Shown piece by piece: positions 10,858 through 22,389 of a stretch of DNA of 64,000 nucleotides. The stretch spans positions 1,867,501 through 1,931,500 of the forward strand of contig OZ038473.1 in the NCBI GenBank assembly GCA_964036295.1. Direction: 5' to 3'. The position numbers and the translations under genes were made by a program. Every line of letters begins with the position of its first letter. Position 1 is the first letter of the stretch. The DNA is from Plumapathes pennacea. Lineage: Eukaryota > Cnidaria > Anthozoa > Antipatharia > Myriopathidae. Below the pieces are notes generated by a model, which saw only the letters and a list, made by a program, of their open reading frames with translations, made no database searches and was not told the DNA's origin.

Positions 10858-11825
10858 ATGGCGACGGAGGAAATGAAGAAGGTAAAATCCTTGAGTTATT
10901 GGCCTTAAATTAAACCATCCGTGTTCTGTCGAGTCATAGTTTGGTGCACTGCAGCAATAAGAACGTGATTATTTGCATATTTGTGTTTTCATTCTTGTAA
11001 TAGGTGCATATTTTAATAATGTAATACCAGCTCTTAAGAGAACTAGGTTGACTGCGTCGGCGTGGCGGAAGACAAACTGGTGTATCAACTAAGTGTTGAT
11101 GAGGGTAATGGAACGCCGTAAAAGAGACAATAGCTGACGTTTCGAGCGCTCGAAACGTCAGCTATTGTCTCTTTTACGGCGTTCCATTACCCTCATCAAC
11201 ACTTAGTTGATACACCAGTTTTGCATATTTTGATATTTTGTTTGCTCGAGTAGTCATGTGGAATGCACATATTCAGAATAAAAACACAGAATGTTTATCT
11301 GGCGTTGCAGATCCTTTTACAGCTTGGTGACAGATGCCAAGTGGTTGAAGTCCAGCATTTGAAGTCTCTTGAGGACCTAAATCAATATACAAAAGCTCAT
11401 TTTGACGTTTCGCAAAATAGGCGAATATATTTTCAAAGATTCGAGAGCGATTGGAACGACTATGTAGAAATATCTGATCTACATGATTTAAACAACAAGG
11501 ACAAGATGATTGCTATTCTCAGTGTCAACGTGAAGAGTACAGACGGCGACTCGGGCGGCGACGCAACTGCACAGGTATTCAAATTATAAATAAATATACT
11601 CATATTGACTTGATGTTAGTTTACATATTTTGAAGTTGCTCACGTTGAACACAAAATAGAGGCTGCTTTTGAAATAATATCTAAATGAATTATCTCTTAT
11701 AAATTGACAAGCCTAAGAGACAAAATGTGCTTCTTTATCAATATGTCAGAAACCAGTGGCAGTGATGCTAGCATGGTTTTTGTTTCCTTTCTAGGAAGGC
11801 CAGAGCAAAGATGACCCAAAATCAG
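10858..11825 (+). CDS. Candidate spliced reading frame, unknown small protein (partial)
   Basis: Exon 1 (10858-10881) encodes MATEEMKK and ends at GTAAAA. Exon 2 (11311-11574, 88 codons) follows GGCGTTGCAG and encodes an acidic, soluble-looking segment starting ILLQLGDRCQVVEVQ. Exon 3 (11795-11825) lies between CTAG and GTAGAG. Phases agree throughout, and the composition of exon 2 looks coding. A possible next exon at 12108-12172 would stay in frame, but its acceptor is poor, and no stop codon is placed. No family is recognised. It lies within an inverted-repeat element, so it may be a transposon accessory gene or a captured host fragment. A perfect palindrome sits in its first intron. Confidence 0.4.
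11074..11221. repeat. Perfect 148-bp palindrome (74-bp arms, no spacer)
   Basis: Each base from 11074 to 11147 pairs with 11221 down to 11148. The centre is CGAGCGCTCG. Each arm is a copy of the sequence running from CGCTCGAAACGTCAGC to TTGATACACCAG that is also found, diverged, at 36637-36710. The left flank (11030-11073) continues as further element sequence in reverse orientation, so this is two element tails joined head-to-head. Confidence 0.9.
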
Positions 11826-12924
11826 GTAGAGTCTACAATGCTTTAAAAATTCAAATACACACTCTGCTCACCTAACCTGCAGTCTTCTACACTATGCATA
11901 TCAGATATTTTTGTACAGATTCGTTGGTAGCCAGAAACATGCAATGAAATTGGAATTTGAACATTGTCCCGGGGGCGGGAACAAACGCTAAGCTTTTTGG
12001 ACCTCAAAAGTCAAAGTCCCCACTATTTCCCGAGTTGGGGGGAGGCGGGGATTTACATTGACTGGTGCATAACCTGGTGATTTTGTGCGAACCGGGTGGA
12101 CTTTTGAAGAAGGCTCAGGAAGGCCTGCAATCTACAGAGGAACCGAAGATGCGTTCAACAGACCCACAAAGGTCAACAAATCATTACATTCCTGTGCATA
12201 AGTTTAATATTATGGGAAGTTTTATGGAATCTTTTTGTGACGTCGAGGTATGGCATGTACACTTTTGTTGGCCGTCAACGATAGCTGATTATAGTTGCGA
12301 TCCCGAAGCTATCACCTACTGTCATTGACTATCACAGAGAGCGATCAAATGTTCACGAGAGAGCGCATGATAGTCAACTGGCGATCTGTGCAGTGTTTAA
12401 TGTATTCTCAAGCACTTTCATGTCTGGGAACCTATCTTTTTCCAGTAATTCAGTCTCGCCTTCTCACTGCTTACAGCCATAAGGCTTATTTGTGCTGATC
12501 CAAGTTTGAAGATCCGTCTCCAAATAGTGCGATACTACAGCATTACCATCGTGATTATTACCCTCGCGGAGCTCGGGGATAAATATTTTTATTTGTTTGC
12601 TTCTTGGAACAGATAATATCCTTGGACAATATTATCCGTGCATATTTCCTCACCAAAAGTAGTTTATTGTTTATTTATACTGTATATCCAATGGGTTGAC
12701 AAATATGGTCAATGAACACGTGAGTGAGTAATGTTGAGAGAGTTTTTCAGATTTCACAACCTTTTGAGAGTGGCTCAAGTGTTTTTACACAACAGCAAAG
12801 GGAACAAGATGGCACCTTCACTCAAGTCGATACGAGCAGCCATTGATTGATCGCTACTTTGGTTCACCTCCGTGATGTAAACAGTTTTCCATCACCACTG
12901 ACTCTGCCCTCACAGAAGCAAATA

Positions 12925-15497
12925 ACAGTCTGCCATCTTATCGTGTAGGCGGCCAAATTAACGTGTAAAAAAACCATTTACTCGTTTTACTGGCTCTTAA
13001 CCAATGAGCATGCAGGAATTTTGAGCTATTTTTGACTGAGTAAAATTTTACTTGCTCTTAGTCAATCAGAGACCAGGCAAGATTTAACAAGCAAAATGAT
13101 CTGCCAGATGTTTGCAAAATATCGTTGTTTTAAGCCCTTGGAGGGCAGGAAATGCCATCAGCTTGTTATCTTTGCAATTTTTCGGCAATTGGAACCTTTT
13201 AACAACAGAGAAATTGAAATTTATTTCACGTGATGCACAGTTTCTGCGCTGCTTCAAATACAGAGTTTGACACATGCAGCATATATGCATCATGACTGAC
13301 AACTGCCAGATATGCAAAGCCACCTAAAAGTTCCAATTGAAACCTTACTCGGGAAAGAAATTCGTATTTCACGCTCTTCTGCTAATCAGGAATTACCGCA
13401 ATGAGTAGAAAGTTTTACTAAACTTCACTGGATTCAGATTACCGGTAAAAATACGGATTAGCAAGAAATTCGGCCATCGTTCGTAAAGCCGGGTGAAGCT
13501 GTAAATTTCACCACGGGAAGTGATAAGATTTTACTCGTTCTAGTCCAATCACATTCATGAGGCAGAGAAGAGTGTTGAATATAATCACCCTCAACTCTGG
13601 GGCAGTAAAATTTTTCGGGATTTAAATCGCAGGCCTGATTGCTCTTTCTTTGTGCCATATTGTTGTTATCTGTAGTACGGATTTTGTATGTTATATTTGC
13701 TAGCTCAACTAGATATGTGTCTGTATAATTTTCCAAAGCGCAAGCCTGAGAATCCTGGCGGAAATGTGACGCTGTTAACACTGCGGGTGAACGATTTCGC
13801 AAGAGCCAAGCCACGAAAAATCGGGAAAAAGTCCTTTCTGTCCCTTGCTCTGACTCCGGGCTATTACTATTGAGTTATGACCAGTTATAGTTCCGAAGTC
13901 GCGAGAACCTACAGTGTTTGATTTGTGTAGTGGTAAATTTACCAGTTGAAGTACGTTTTGTGAATTGGATCATCGCGAGAATCTATGCGCTGCAAATTTA
14001 GCAATGGAAGTAAATTTACTCGTCCTCGTTCAATCACAGGAACTGTGAACACAGCGGGTGATTTTTCGCAATAGGAAAGAGAGTTTGAGTCACAGTTCCC
14101 AAGCAAGTCGCAAGAATGATCTACTCATGACTACAGGGTTTTACTTATTTTAACCATGTGAAATACATTATGCATCTTGTGCGATCACATCACTTTCCAT
14201 AGCCGCGAGAATCTAGAAAGTGTTTTGATGTCTTGAAGTAAATTTACTTGTTCTCCGTTCAATCACAGGACTGTAAACACAGCGGGTTATTTTTCGCAAG
14301 AGCCAAAAACTCAGAGAAAGTTTGAGTCACAGTTCCCAAGCAAGTCGCGAGAATAAACAGTGTTTGATTTGCGTAGTAAATTTTACCATGTGAAGTGCAG
14401 TATGCATCTTCTTGCGCGATCACACAGGTGATCCAAGTGAAATTGGGTCATCGCTTTCCAGAGCCGGGAGAATCCAGAAAGTGCTTTGATGTCTGAACAG
14501 TAATTTTACTCATTCTCGTCCAATCGCAGACAGCAGTGAAAGTGAAATTGAATTGCCGTAGTCCTCCCCCTCCTCTCTTGCAAGAGGTGCGATAGTGTTT
14601 CACTAGCGGTAGGGAAATTGTCTGCGCTTTCAAATCGTTCTTGCGTTCAGTTATACTGGGTGTTGTTCTGTGAAACGAAGAGATTTCTCCCCGATGAATC
14701 GAGCGTATCAAATCAGCCAATTAAAATGCATAAAAAACAATGAAAATGTAATTTGAGCCAATCACCTCACGCCTGTTTTCGCCAAGTGCGAAAAAAAATT
14801 ACAGAATTAGTTTATCCACAAAATAACAAGCAAGTTTGCCAATTTGTGGGGAATATTTGACGAATAACATGTCTCAGCAAGAGAGGGGATAACTGAACAA
14901 AATCTCCGGAAAGATCGGCAGTTGAAACAAATGGCTACACGTTCGCATGCGGAGAGCACAAGAGAGTATTTTACGAATACCAGCGTTCCACGAGGAATCA
15001 ATAATTGTCGTGTGTTGTGTGTTATGTTCGGCCTCTTCTGTTAGAAACCAATAGAAAACTAAACACTACTGTACTTTAAAACGTCATTCCTGGTATTTGT
15101 CAGGCAAAACATTATCTGGAAATTGTCAGATACATCATTATGTGCATGTGTCAAACATTGTAATTGAAGGAGCGCAGAAACCGTGCAGCACGCGAAATAA
15201 ATTATAAGTTTTCTGTCATTGAATGGTTCTAAATGGCAAAAAAAAGTGCAAAAATGAAAAAATAATACGTTTCCTGCCCTCCAAAGACGTGAAACAATGA
15301 GATTTCACAAACATCTGGCAGACAATTTTTCTCATTAAATCTCCCCAGGTCTCTGATTAGCTAAGAGCAGGTAAAATTTTACTCAGTCACAAATAGCTCA
15401 AAATTCCTGCATGCTCATTGGTTAGGAGCCAGTAAAACGAGTAAATGGTTTTTTTACACGTTAATTTGGCCGCCTACACGATAAGATGGCAGACTGT
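12925..15497. mobile_element. 2.57-kb element with about 390-bp terminal inverted repeats
   Basis: The left end begins ACAGTCTGCCATCTTATCG and the right end is its complement. The first 150 bp are nearly identical, and similarity persists to about 13315 and back to about 15105. TA flanks both ends (12923-12924, 15498-15499), as in Tc1/mariner-type insertions. The interior has diverged, repeated segments (for example CGCGAGAATCT and AGTTTGAGTCACAGTTCCC, each more than once) and no transposase. The flanks outside the element match an uninterrupted copy at about 150-260. Confidence 0.75.
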
Positions 15498-15499
15498 TA

Positions 15500-16990
15500 A
15501 ATATAGTTTTCTTCAATATTCCTTGCTGATGTTCAAACATCTCCAGCTTCAGTTCTTGTTGAGGCTACCTTCAACACTCTTTGCTAGTCAGCGGTTTGCC
15601 TTTTTTGTCCCAGCATGCAGTTCGGAGTTAATCCACCATTTTGTTTTGTTATATTCCATGTGCGAATTGTTTATCTTTTTAGAGTGCCTTTTTCCACTCA
15701 TACACGGGTATGGACACTTGGTAGGTTGTTATTTCAGTTGTTGAGCCATGTTTTGTAGCCTTTCATCACATTTATTGCTGCGGAGCACCGGCGACACAGC
15801 AACACTCTAATCTTACAACCAATCTCGAAATACTGTGGAATTTGTTGTTCCGGATTTTCAGTCATGTGACAGCTGACAGCCAATTAGGAGCTGAGCCCTC
15901 GCTCTTCAATGAGCTGGCCCCGCATATTATCAGACCACGTGCGGTGGCTATCGAGGAAGACAGAAGTCGAGTCATTTGTTTTCGTACTTTCATGGACAAA
16001 AAATGTGACTTATTGCTGCTAAATGTGGAAGGTTACCTCCTCAAAATAACTGGCGACTTGTGAACAGATTTTGGCAGATTTAAATTCTGAAAGAGCCTTC
16101 GACTGATGAAGACGAAAGGAGAGATGTCATGTTGTTTGAACTTATACAATGGCGGAGGTACGAACACGGATTCTTGTAAGGCTTCTGATCTGTCCAAGAC
16201 AGTATGTTTCTTCATTGTGTTTACCAGAGATGGATTTGTGGAGTTATTCGTCTTGATAGTGACCGTGAAACGAATCCGTGGGGAAGAAATATCGTTCAAT
16301 TTCTTCATGAAACTGACTTTGTTTATCACCACGTGGCGATGTACTTTGCACAATTATTTCCAGTCCGATTGCTAATTTTACTTCTATTTTGTCTGCAGAT
16401 TTAATAGATTTGCTTTAACGAGATCGATCTGTGAATTTAGAATATCAGTCTGAAGTTTAGAACCATTTCACTTAAGTTTTGTATAGATAAATTCGCTGTT
16501 CGTCATCGGATGGACAAATGTTGCGACCAAAATATTTCATTTAGTGATTTATAATTTCACGTTTTATTGCCTTTTGAATTATCTCTTGTCCTTTTTATTA
16601 TGTTTTGGTCATGTATTCTAGTTTCAAATAAATTTTAATTAGGAATGGTATCTTGTTTCTGTAATTACTGTGCATTTGGTTTATTTTTGCGAGTCGCATT
16701 ACGTTATCGTTCCCGTACAACTTCCCATAAAGGAATTGAAGGTAGCTGCGCGCGTTCTCCAGGAGTGAATAAACAAGAAATAAACTTTCTTGCTTCCGTG
16801 TTCTGACTTAGTTTAATCAGCGAGGGTAAGCCTCGGCAGCATTCACCTGACCTTTGGTTACTTCTAGTATCTTTGTTGCCATTCTTGAACACGTTTGTCG
16901 CTCAGTTTTATTAGTCATGTATTTCAACGTTGTTTTTGTGTGTATTATTCTTGTCAGAATAAAACAAGCACTGTCGTCACATCAAGTCCA
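15500..16990. other. Intergenic, no supported gene
   Basis: The first 60 bp continue the dispersed repeat interrupted by the 12925-15497 element (TTCCTTGCTGATGTTCAAAC). The rest has only short unsupported ORFs on both strands. Confidence 0.4.
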
Positions 16991-17011
16991 TACGGGTCAT
17001 CTATGGGCGCC

Positions 17012-17327
17012 TCTAGTTCTTGTTCAGCACAGCCAGTTGTCAGTTTCAAGCAGCATCACAAACATGGCACATGGCGAGCAAAGAAAGCGATTCCCCTCGT
17101 AATGTGATGCTTACAACTGTACCAACAAGGTTAGTCAGTGGAATCGAACAATCACACCTGGAGATATTTTTGTAAACTCCTTCTGGGAGTGTTTGTGCGG
17201 TGTAATTCCATGAGAATGTGTTCTTCACTCGATTTTCATTCAATCAGCTATCAGCCCGTTCGCAAGTTGCGGTAATCATGTGGTCATTGTATTTTTGGAG
17301 CGGAAGTTGAGTCGTTTTCCGGTCTTT
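17012..17327 (+). repeat. Dispersed repeat, copy 2, with an exon-like start
   Basis: Paralogue of 255-573. Here the ATG block (CACATGGCGAGCAAAGA) is followed by 20 open codons that run into a good donor (ACAAG then GTTAGT), unlike copy 1. That makes it a possible first coding exon of a duplicated gene, but its phase does not fit the next candidate exon at 17585. Confidence 0.5.
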
Positions 17328-17584
17328 TTTTGGGCAAATAAAATCATTTTGAAGAGTATTTTGTGGTCCAGTTTTTAATAAAACAATTCAGGGCAGTGCC
17401 TCGTTGGTTATTTATCAATCCATATTCGGCAAGCCCGAGTAGGATAATTGTTAAATAGCCATCGTTTGACGATTTCCACTTGAGAACATGCAAACATGTG
17501 ACCTCGGAAAAGCGATAAAATTGAGGAGGACTAGGAACTAACATAACAAAACATAGCAGCCAGAATTGTTTTCTTCACCTGTAG

Positions 17585-17770
17585 ACCCTCCACATTGGCT
17601 TGCATACGAGTTTGAGGAAAGGGGACAATATATTTGGCTTGAAGAAGAGACCAAAGCTCTATGGGCTCAATGTTGCAAGCTGGACGAATCAGTTGTACCC
17701 AACACAAGCAACTCATCGGAATATGGATTCAAGTGTAGCATGCGAACATTACAAAGAATATGAAATGCAG
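17585..17770 (+). CDS. Candidate isolated coding exon, unknown protein
   Basis: Exactly 62 open codons lie between a good acceptor (TTCTTCACCTGTAG) and a donor (CAG then GTACGT-like). The translation starts TLHIGLHTSLRKGDN and ends KEYEMQ, with a believable amino-acid mix. No partner exon with matching phase was found on either side, so this may be one exon of a dispersed gene or a fossil. No family is recognised. Confidence 0.3.
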
Positions 17771-19640
17771 GTACGTTGAGACTTCTCTGGAAGTAAGAAC
17801 TCATCAAACGATGTTAGATTCTTAATTATTATACACATGTTTGGGGATTGGTCAGTACAAAGTGTTTTGTAGAATGCTGCACTAAGAACATTGTTGTTGC
17901 TTATGATTGCAATTTTAATCTTTCTCTTCGCCAGTTATATAAAACATAGGTCCGCAAAGCATACATGAAACTATTTGCTAGTTGATGATAGTCTATGATG
18001 GTGCATGATATTTAGTTTGTGTCAAAATGGGCGTGAGAGTTCAAACCATTATTGAATATTATCACCGTTTGATCGGGGTTTTACACCATGCCAGCTATGT
18101 ACTATAGGGTCATTCCACAGTATTTCATATGTTGCGGAGAAGACATTTAGAGACATTCAGTATGCCACAGCTCGAAATCCAAATGTCACAGTAATAAAAT
18201 TCTACCTTTTTCTTGTAGACATTCATTCTAGCTATGCCCACTATGTTGCAATTTTCTGTAAGTTTTAATCATGGAAGACTAAAACAAGATAAGTGATCGT
18301 TGCAGAGAAGACTCGGAGAATTTGCTATTTTTGTTTTACAAAATCTAAGTGAAAAGTTCTCTGATTTTATGATGGATTCACAATTTCTTTTTGTTTTGTA
18401 TTAAAGAGTGGTGTATATATTTTAAATATATGGCAAAAAAATTTAGCTGCATTTGTTCAATCATCAGAAAAACTGACCATATTTTGATGTGTCTCTGTTG
18501 TGGAGAAGACGTTGCGGAGAGGACATTTTTGTCCATGAACAAATAACACAAAAATCTCATTGAATTTGATAAAGTGTGTTATGTTAAACAACTATTATTA
18601 ACATTCTGGAATATAAAACAGCTTTCAGTGAGACACATCGTGATAAATGTCAACAAAAACAAGGTCCTTTGATCAGACTAGCACGGTATTGAAAAAGAAA
18701 AGGGTCGTGGTCAAATTTTTCAAGTTGATTTTGATATGGATGGACATTATTACTTCATTGTAGTTTTAATCACTGTATTTGATGCATGAAGAACTGATGT
18801 TACCAGAAGCTCTGGAAAAAACTTATGAAATGCATAAACTTTAATGCTGACTCAGACCACAAAGCATTATGGGTAAAACCAAAAATCCAGATTTGTATAG
18901 AAAAAATTGCTGGAATACAAGCCTTAAGTGTGAGCAACCTGCTGCAAAGGGCCTATTCAGTGGCAATCTTCATCTTTTTTCTAAGAGGGGGGCAACTACC
19001 AGATGAATATTATTGCTCTAATTTATTGTACACTCGAAATACCATACAAGCAACTACCATATTCTTAATTTTTCAAACTGTCCAATTAGGGATTAATATT
19101 GGAAGTTTGAAAAATACAATAAATGTCTGTACAAACAACAGCAATTATTTAGTTGCTTGTGTACAATATAATTAAAACATAACTGGACTACATGCTGCCC
19201 AATTTAGAAATAACTAAATTTGAAAAATTCCTGACTGCCAAATTGGGCCAGGTTGCATTTTGCAGCCCCTGGAATTTTTGTCATCCAAATATATCCACCA
19301 GCCCAAAAGCAAAATGCAACAATAATTGTTAATTAATTATTAAAAAGATAAAGAATTTTTTTTTTATATTAAGAGAGGCATGCTTGCTTATTGCAAGCTA
19401 CACTCTATCAGTAAGTTCTTGCTGAGTTGACGTCTGACTTCCAAATTTGAGCATGTTTGTGACCACCCTGCTGCAGAGGGCCTATTCAGTGGTGACGTGC
19501 AATTCTTTTATTTTTCTTAGAGGGAAACAACTACCTGACGAATTATTGCTCAAATCCACTGGCCAAACACAACAGTTACAAAGATAAGTAAAGCTTCTTA
19601 TTTTTTTTAGGGGGGGGGGGGGGGGGGCTTGCTTATTGCA
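17771..19640. other. Intergenic with local duplicated segments
   Basis: Segments containing CTGCTGCARAGGGCCTATTCAGTGG recur at about 18940 and 19470, each followed by a T-rich and G-rich stretch. A G run of about 17 bases ends at 19627. No coding exon is supported. Confidence 0.4.
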
Positions 19641-19642
19641 AG

Positions 19643-19825
19643 CTACAATCAGCGACAAAAGTTCTTGGGACACTTTCAAAAATATTGATGTATCTCAGAC
19701 ACAAGTCATTGACTAAGCGTCACTTAAAGGCGCTGGGGGGAGGGGAGGGGGGTTGTCTTTCAACTGAAACAGTAGAGAAATTACTGAAACTGTGAGTGTC
19801 CCAAGACTTTTGTCACTGATTGTAG
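19643..19825. mobile_element. Tc1/mariner-like MITE
   Basis: CTACAATCAGCGACAAAAG at the left and CTTTTGTCACTGATTGTAG at the right form 30-bp inverted repeats extending through CTTGGGACAC. TA is present at each boundary, fitting the TA duplication of Tc1/mariner elements. No ORF is present. The superfamily call is an inference from the ends. Confidence 0.6.
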
Positions 19826-20447
19826 ACTCTAACAGTCATTTTCTTAGTCATGCTATGTCAACATTTGACTTTCATAATATATCTATACCCAGGTATAGGA
19901 AAGACTGAACTTCTCCAGAGGCTTGCTGTCAGTTGAAATTGTGATGGAGTCTACCTTGCTAAGCCGGGTATAATTATTGGCACTACTACCAATAATTTCC
20001 ATAAATCTGGATTTCTTTATTTTCAGAGTAAGATGATTAGCTAGCATCCAGCTGCAGATGTGGCTCAGATAGAAGTTTATCTTATACTCCACTTCAGTGA
20101 AACAACATTCTTTCAATAGTGGTTTCATTTCATGGCAGTGAGACAAGCTATGGTGGCAGAAACAGTCACAGTTGAAGCCGTAAAATGCACAAATCGAGTA
20201 TAAGACAGATTTTCTGACGCTTTAATTGCATCAGTGCAAACAATGCAGTACATTGCAGAATTATGCACTTCTGCAATTTTATTGCATATTGTGTCAATGA
20301 TTTCAATACAGCATTCATATTTGTTACTCATGGCAGAAGAGGGCGTCACTGACCAGCGCCCCAACCAATCAGCGTGGGCCAATTCTCGATCCCAATAAAA
20401 AAAATTAAAACTTTGCCTTCAGCAGGTCAAGACCAAGGCCAGGATTA

Positions 20448-20905
20448 CTCACCCTGCTGTAACCGCCTCTCACCCTCCTCTGACCGCTTCACACCCTGCT
20501 GTGGCTGCCTCACACCCTCCTGTGACCATCTCACACCCTGCTGAGACGGTCTCTCACCCTGATAAGACCGCCTCACACACTAATGTGACCATCTCCCACT
20601 TTGATGTGACTGTCTCTCACCCTGATGTGACCGCCTCTCACCCTGATGTGACCATCTCTTACCTGATGTGACCGCCTCACACCCTTATGTGACTGTCTCT
20701 CACCCTGATGTGACTGTCTCTCATCCTGATGTGACTGCCTCACACCCTGATGTGACTGCCTCACACCCTGATGTGACTGTCTTTCACCCTGATGTGATCA
20801 TCTCACCCTGTGTGACCGCCTCTCATCCTGTGACCGCCTCACCCTGATGTGACCGTCTCACCCTGATGTGACCACCTCACACACTGATATGACCGTCCTT
20901 CACCA
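20448..20905. repeat. 21-bp minisatellite, block 1
   Basis: Roughly 21-22 degenerate units close to CTCACCCTGATGTGACCGCCT. Some units are a few bases short, so the period is less strict than in the next two blocks. Confidence 0.85.
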
Positions 20906-20944
20906 TAATCTGACCACCTCACAACCTGTTGTGATCATTGAACC

Positions 20945-22389
20945 ATTACAGAATTGTCTCTCACCGTCATGGAATCGTCTCTCACCGTCATGGAATCGTC
21001 TCACCATCATGGAATTGTCTCTCACCGTCATGGAGTCGTCTCTCACTGTCATGGAATTGTCTCTTTCCATGTTGGAATCGTCTCGCTGTCATGGAATCGT
21101 CTCATGTTGGAATCGTCTCGCCATCATGGAATCGTCTCGCCTTGTTGGAATCGTCTCTCACCGTCATGGAATCGTTTCTCACCATGTTGGAATTGTCTCT
21201 TGCCGTCATGGAATCGTCTCTCACCATGTTGGAATCGTCTCTCGCCGTCATGGAATTGACTCTCACCATGTTGGAATCGTCTCACCGTCACGGAATCGTC
21301 TCTCACCATGTTGGAATTGTCTCTCACCGTCATGGAATTGTCTCACCATGTTGGAATCGTCTCTCACCGTCATGGGATCGTCTTTCGCCATGTTGGAATT
21401 GTCTCACCATCATCGAATCGTCTCTCACCATGTTGGATTCGTCTCTCACCATCATGGAATTGTCTCTCACCATGTTGGAATCGTCTCTTGCCGTCATGGA
21501 ATCGTCTCTCACCAAGTTGGAATCGTCTCTCACCGTCATGGAATTGTCTCTCATCATGTTGGAATCGTCTCTCACCATCATGGAATCATCTCTCACCATG
21601 TTGGAATTGTCTCTCGCTGTCATGGAATTGTCTCTCACCATGTTGGAATTGTCTCGCTGTCATGGAATTGTCTCTCACCATGTTGGAATCGTCTCTCACC
21701 TTCATGGAATCGTCTCTCACCATGTTGGAATCGTCTCTCACCGTCATGGAATCGTCTCTCACCATGTTGGAATCGTCTCTCACCATCATGGAATCATCTC
21801 TCACCATGTTGGAATCGTCTCTCACCGACATGGAATCGTCTCTCACCATGTTGGAATTGTCTCTCACTGACATGGAATCGTCTCTCACCATGTTGGAATT
21901 GTCTCTCGCCGTCATGGAATCGTCTCTCACCATGTTGGAATCGTCTCTCGCCGTCATGGAATTGTCTCTCACCATGTTGGAATTGTCTCTCACTGTCATG
22001 GAATCATCTCTCACCATGTTGGAATCGTCTCTCACCGTCATGGAATCGTCTCTCACCATGTTGGAATCGTCTCTCACCGTCATGGAATCGTCTCTCACCA
22101 TGTTGGAATCGTCTCTCACCGTCATGGAATCGTCTCTCACCATGTTGGAATTGTCTCACCATCATGGAATCGTCTCTCACCATGTTGGAATCGTCTCACG
22201 CCGTCATGGAATCGTCTCTCACCATGTTGGAATCGTCTCTCACCATCATGGAATCGTCTCTCACCTTGTTGGAATCGTCTCACCATCATGGAATCGTCTC
22301 TCACCATGTTGGAATCGTCTCTCACCGTCATGGAATTGTCTCTCACCATGTTGGAATCGTATCTCACTGTCATGGAATCGTCTCTCACC
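20945..22389. repeat. 21-bp minisatellite, block 2 (42-bp dimer)
   Basis: About 68 units alternate between CTCACCATGTTGGAATCGTCT and CTCACCGTCATGGAATCGTCT, so the true repeat is a 42-bp dimer. Variation is mostly C/T at the ATCG/ATTG position and at the CCGTC/CCATC position. Confidence 0.95.

Larger units (their letters stand above)
9262..12068. mobile_element. 2.8-kb inverted-repeat element enclosing other insertions
   Basis: GCACCAGTCAATGTAAATCC at the left is mirrored by GGATTTACATTGACTGGTGC at the right. Further in, both ends carry related C/G-rich blocks (CCCAACYCGGGAA, then GGGGA). The element holds a later hAT-like insertion (9382-10762), a perfect palindrome (11074-11221) and a small spliced reading frame (10858-11825). 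A 20-base C run at 9280-9299 sits in the left end. No transposase is recognised. Confidence 0.5.
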
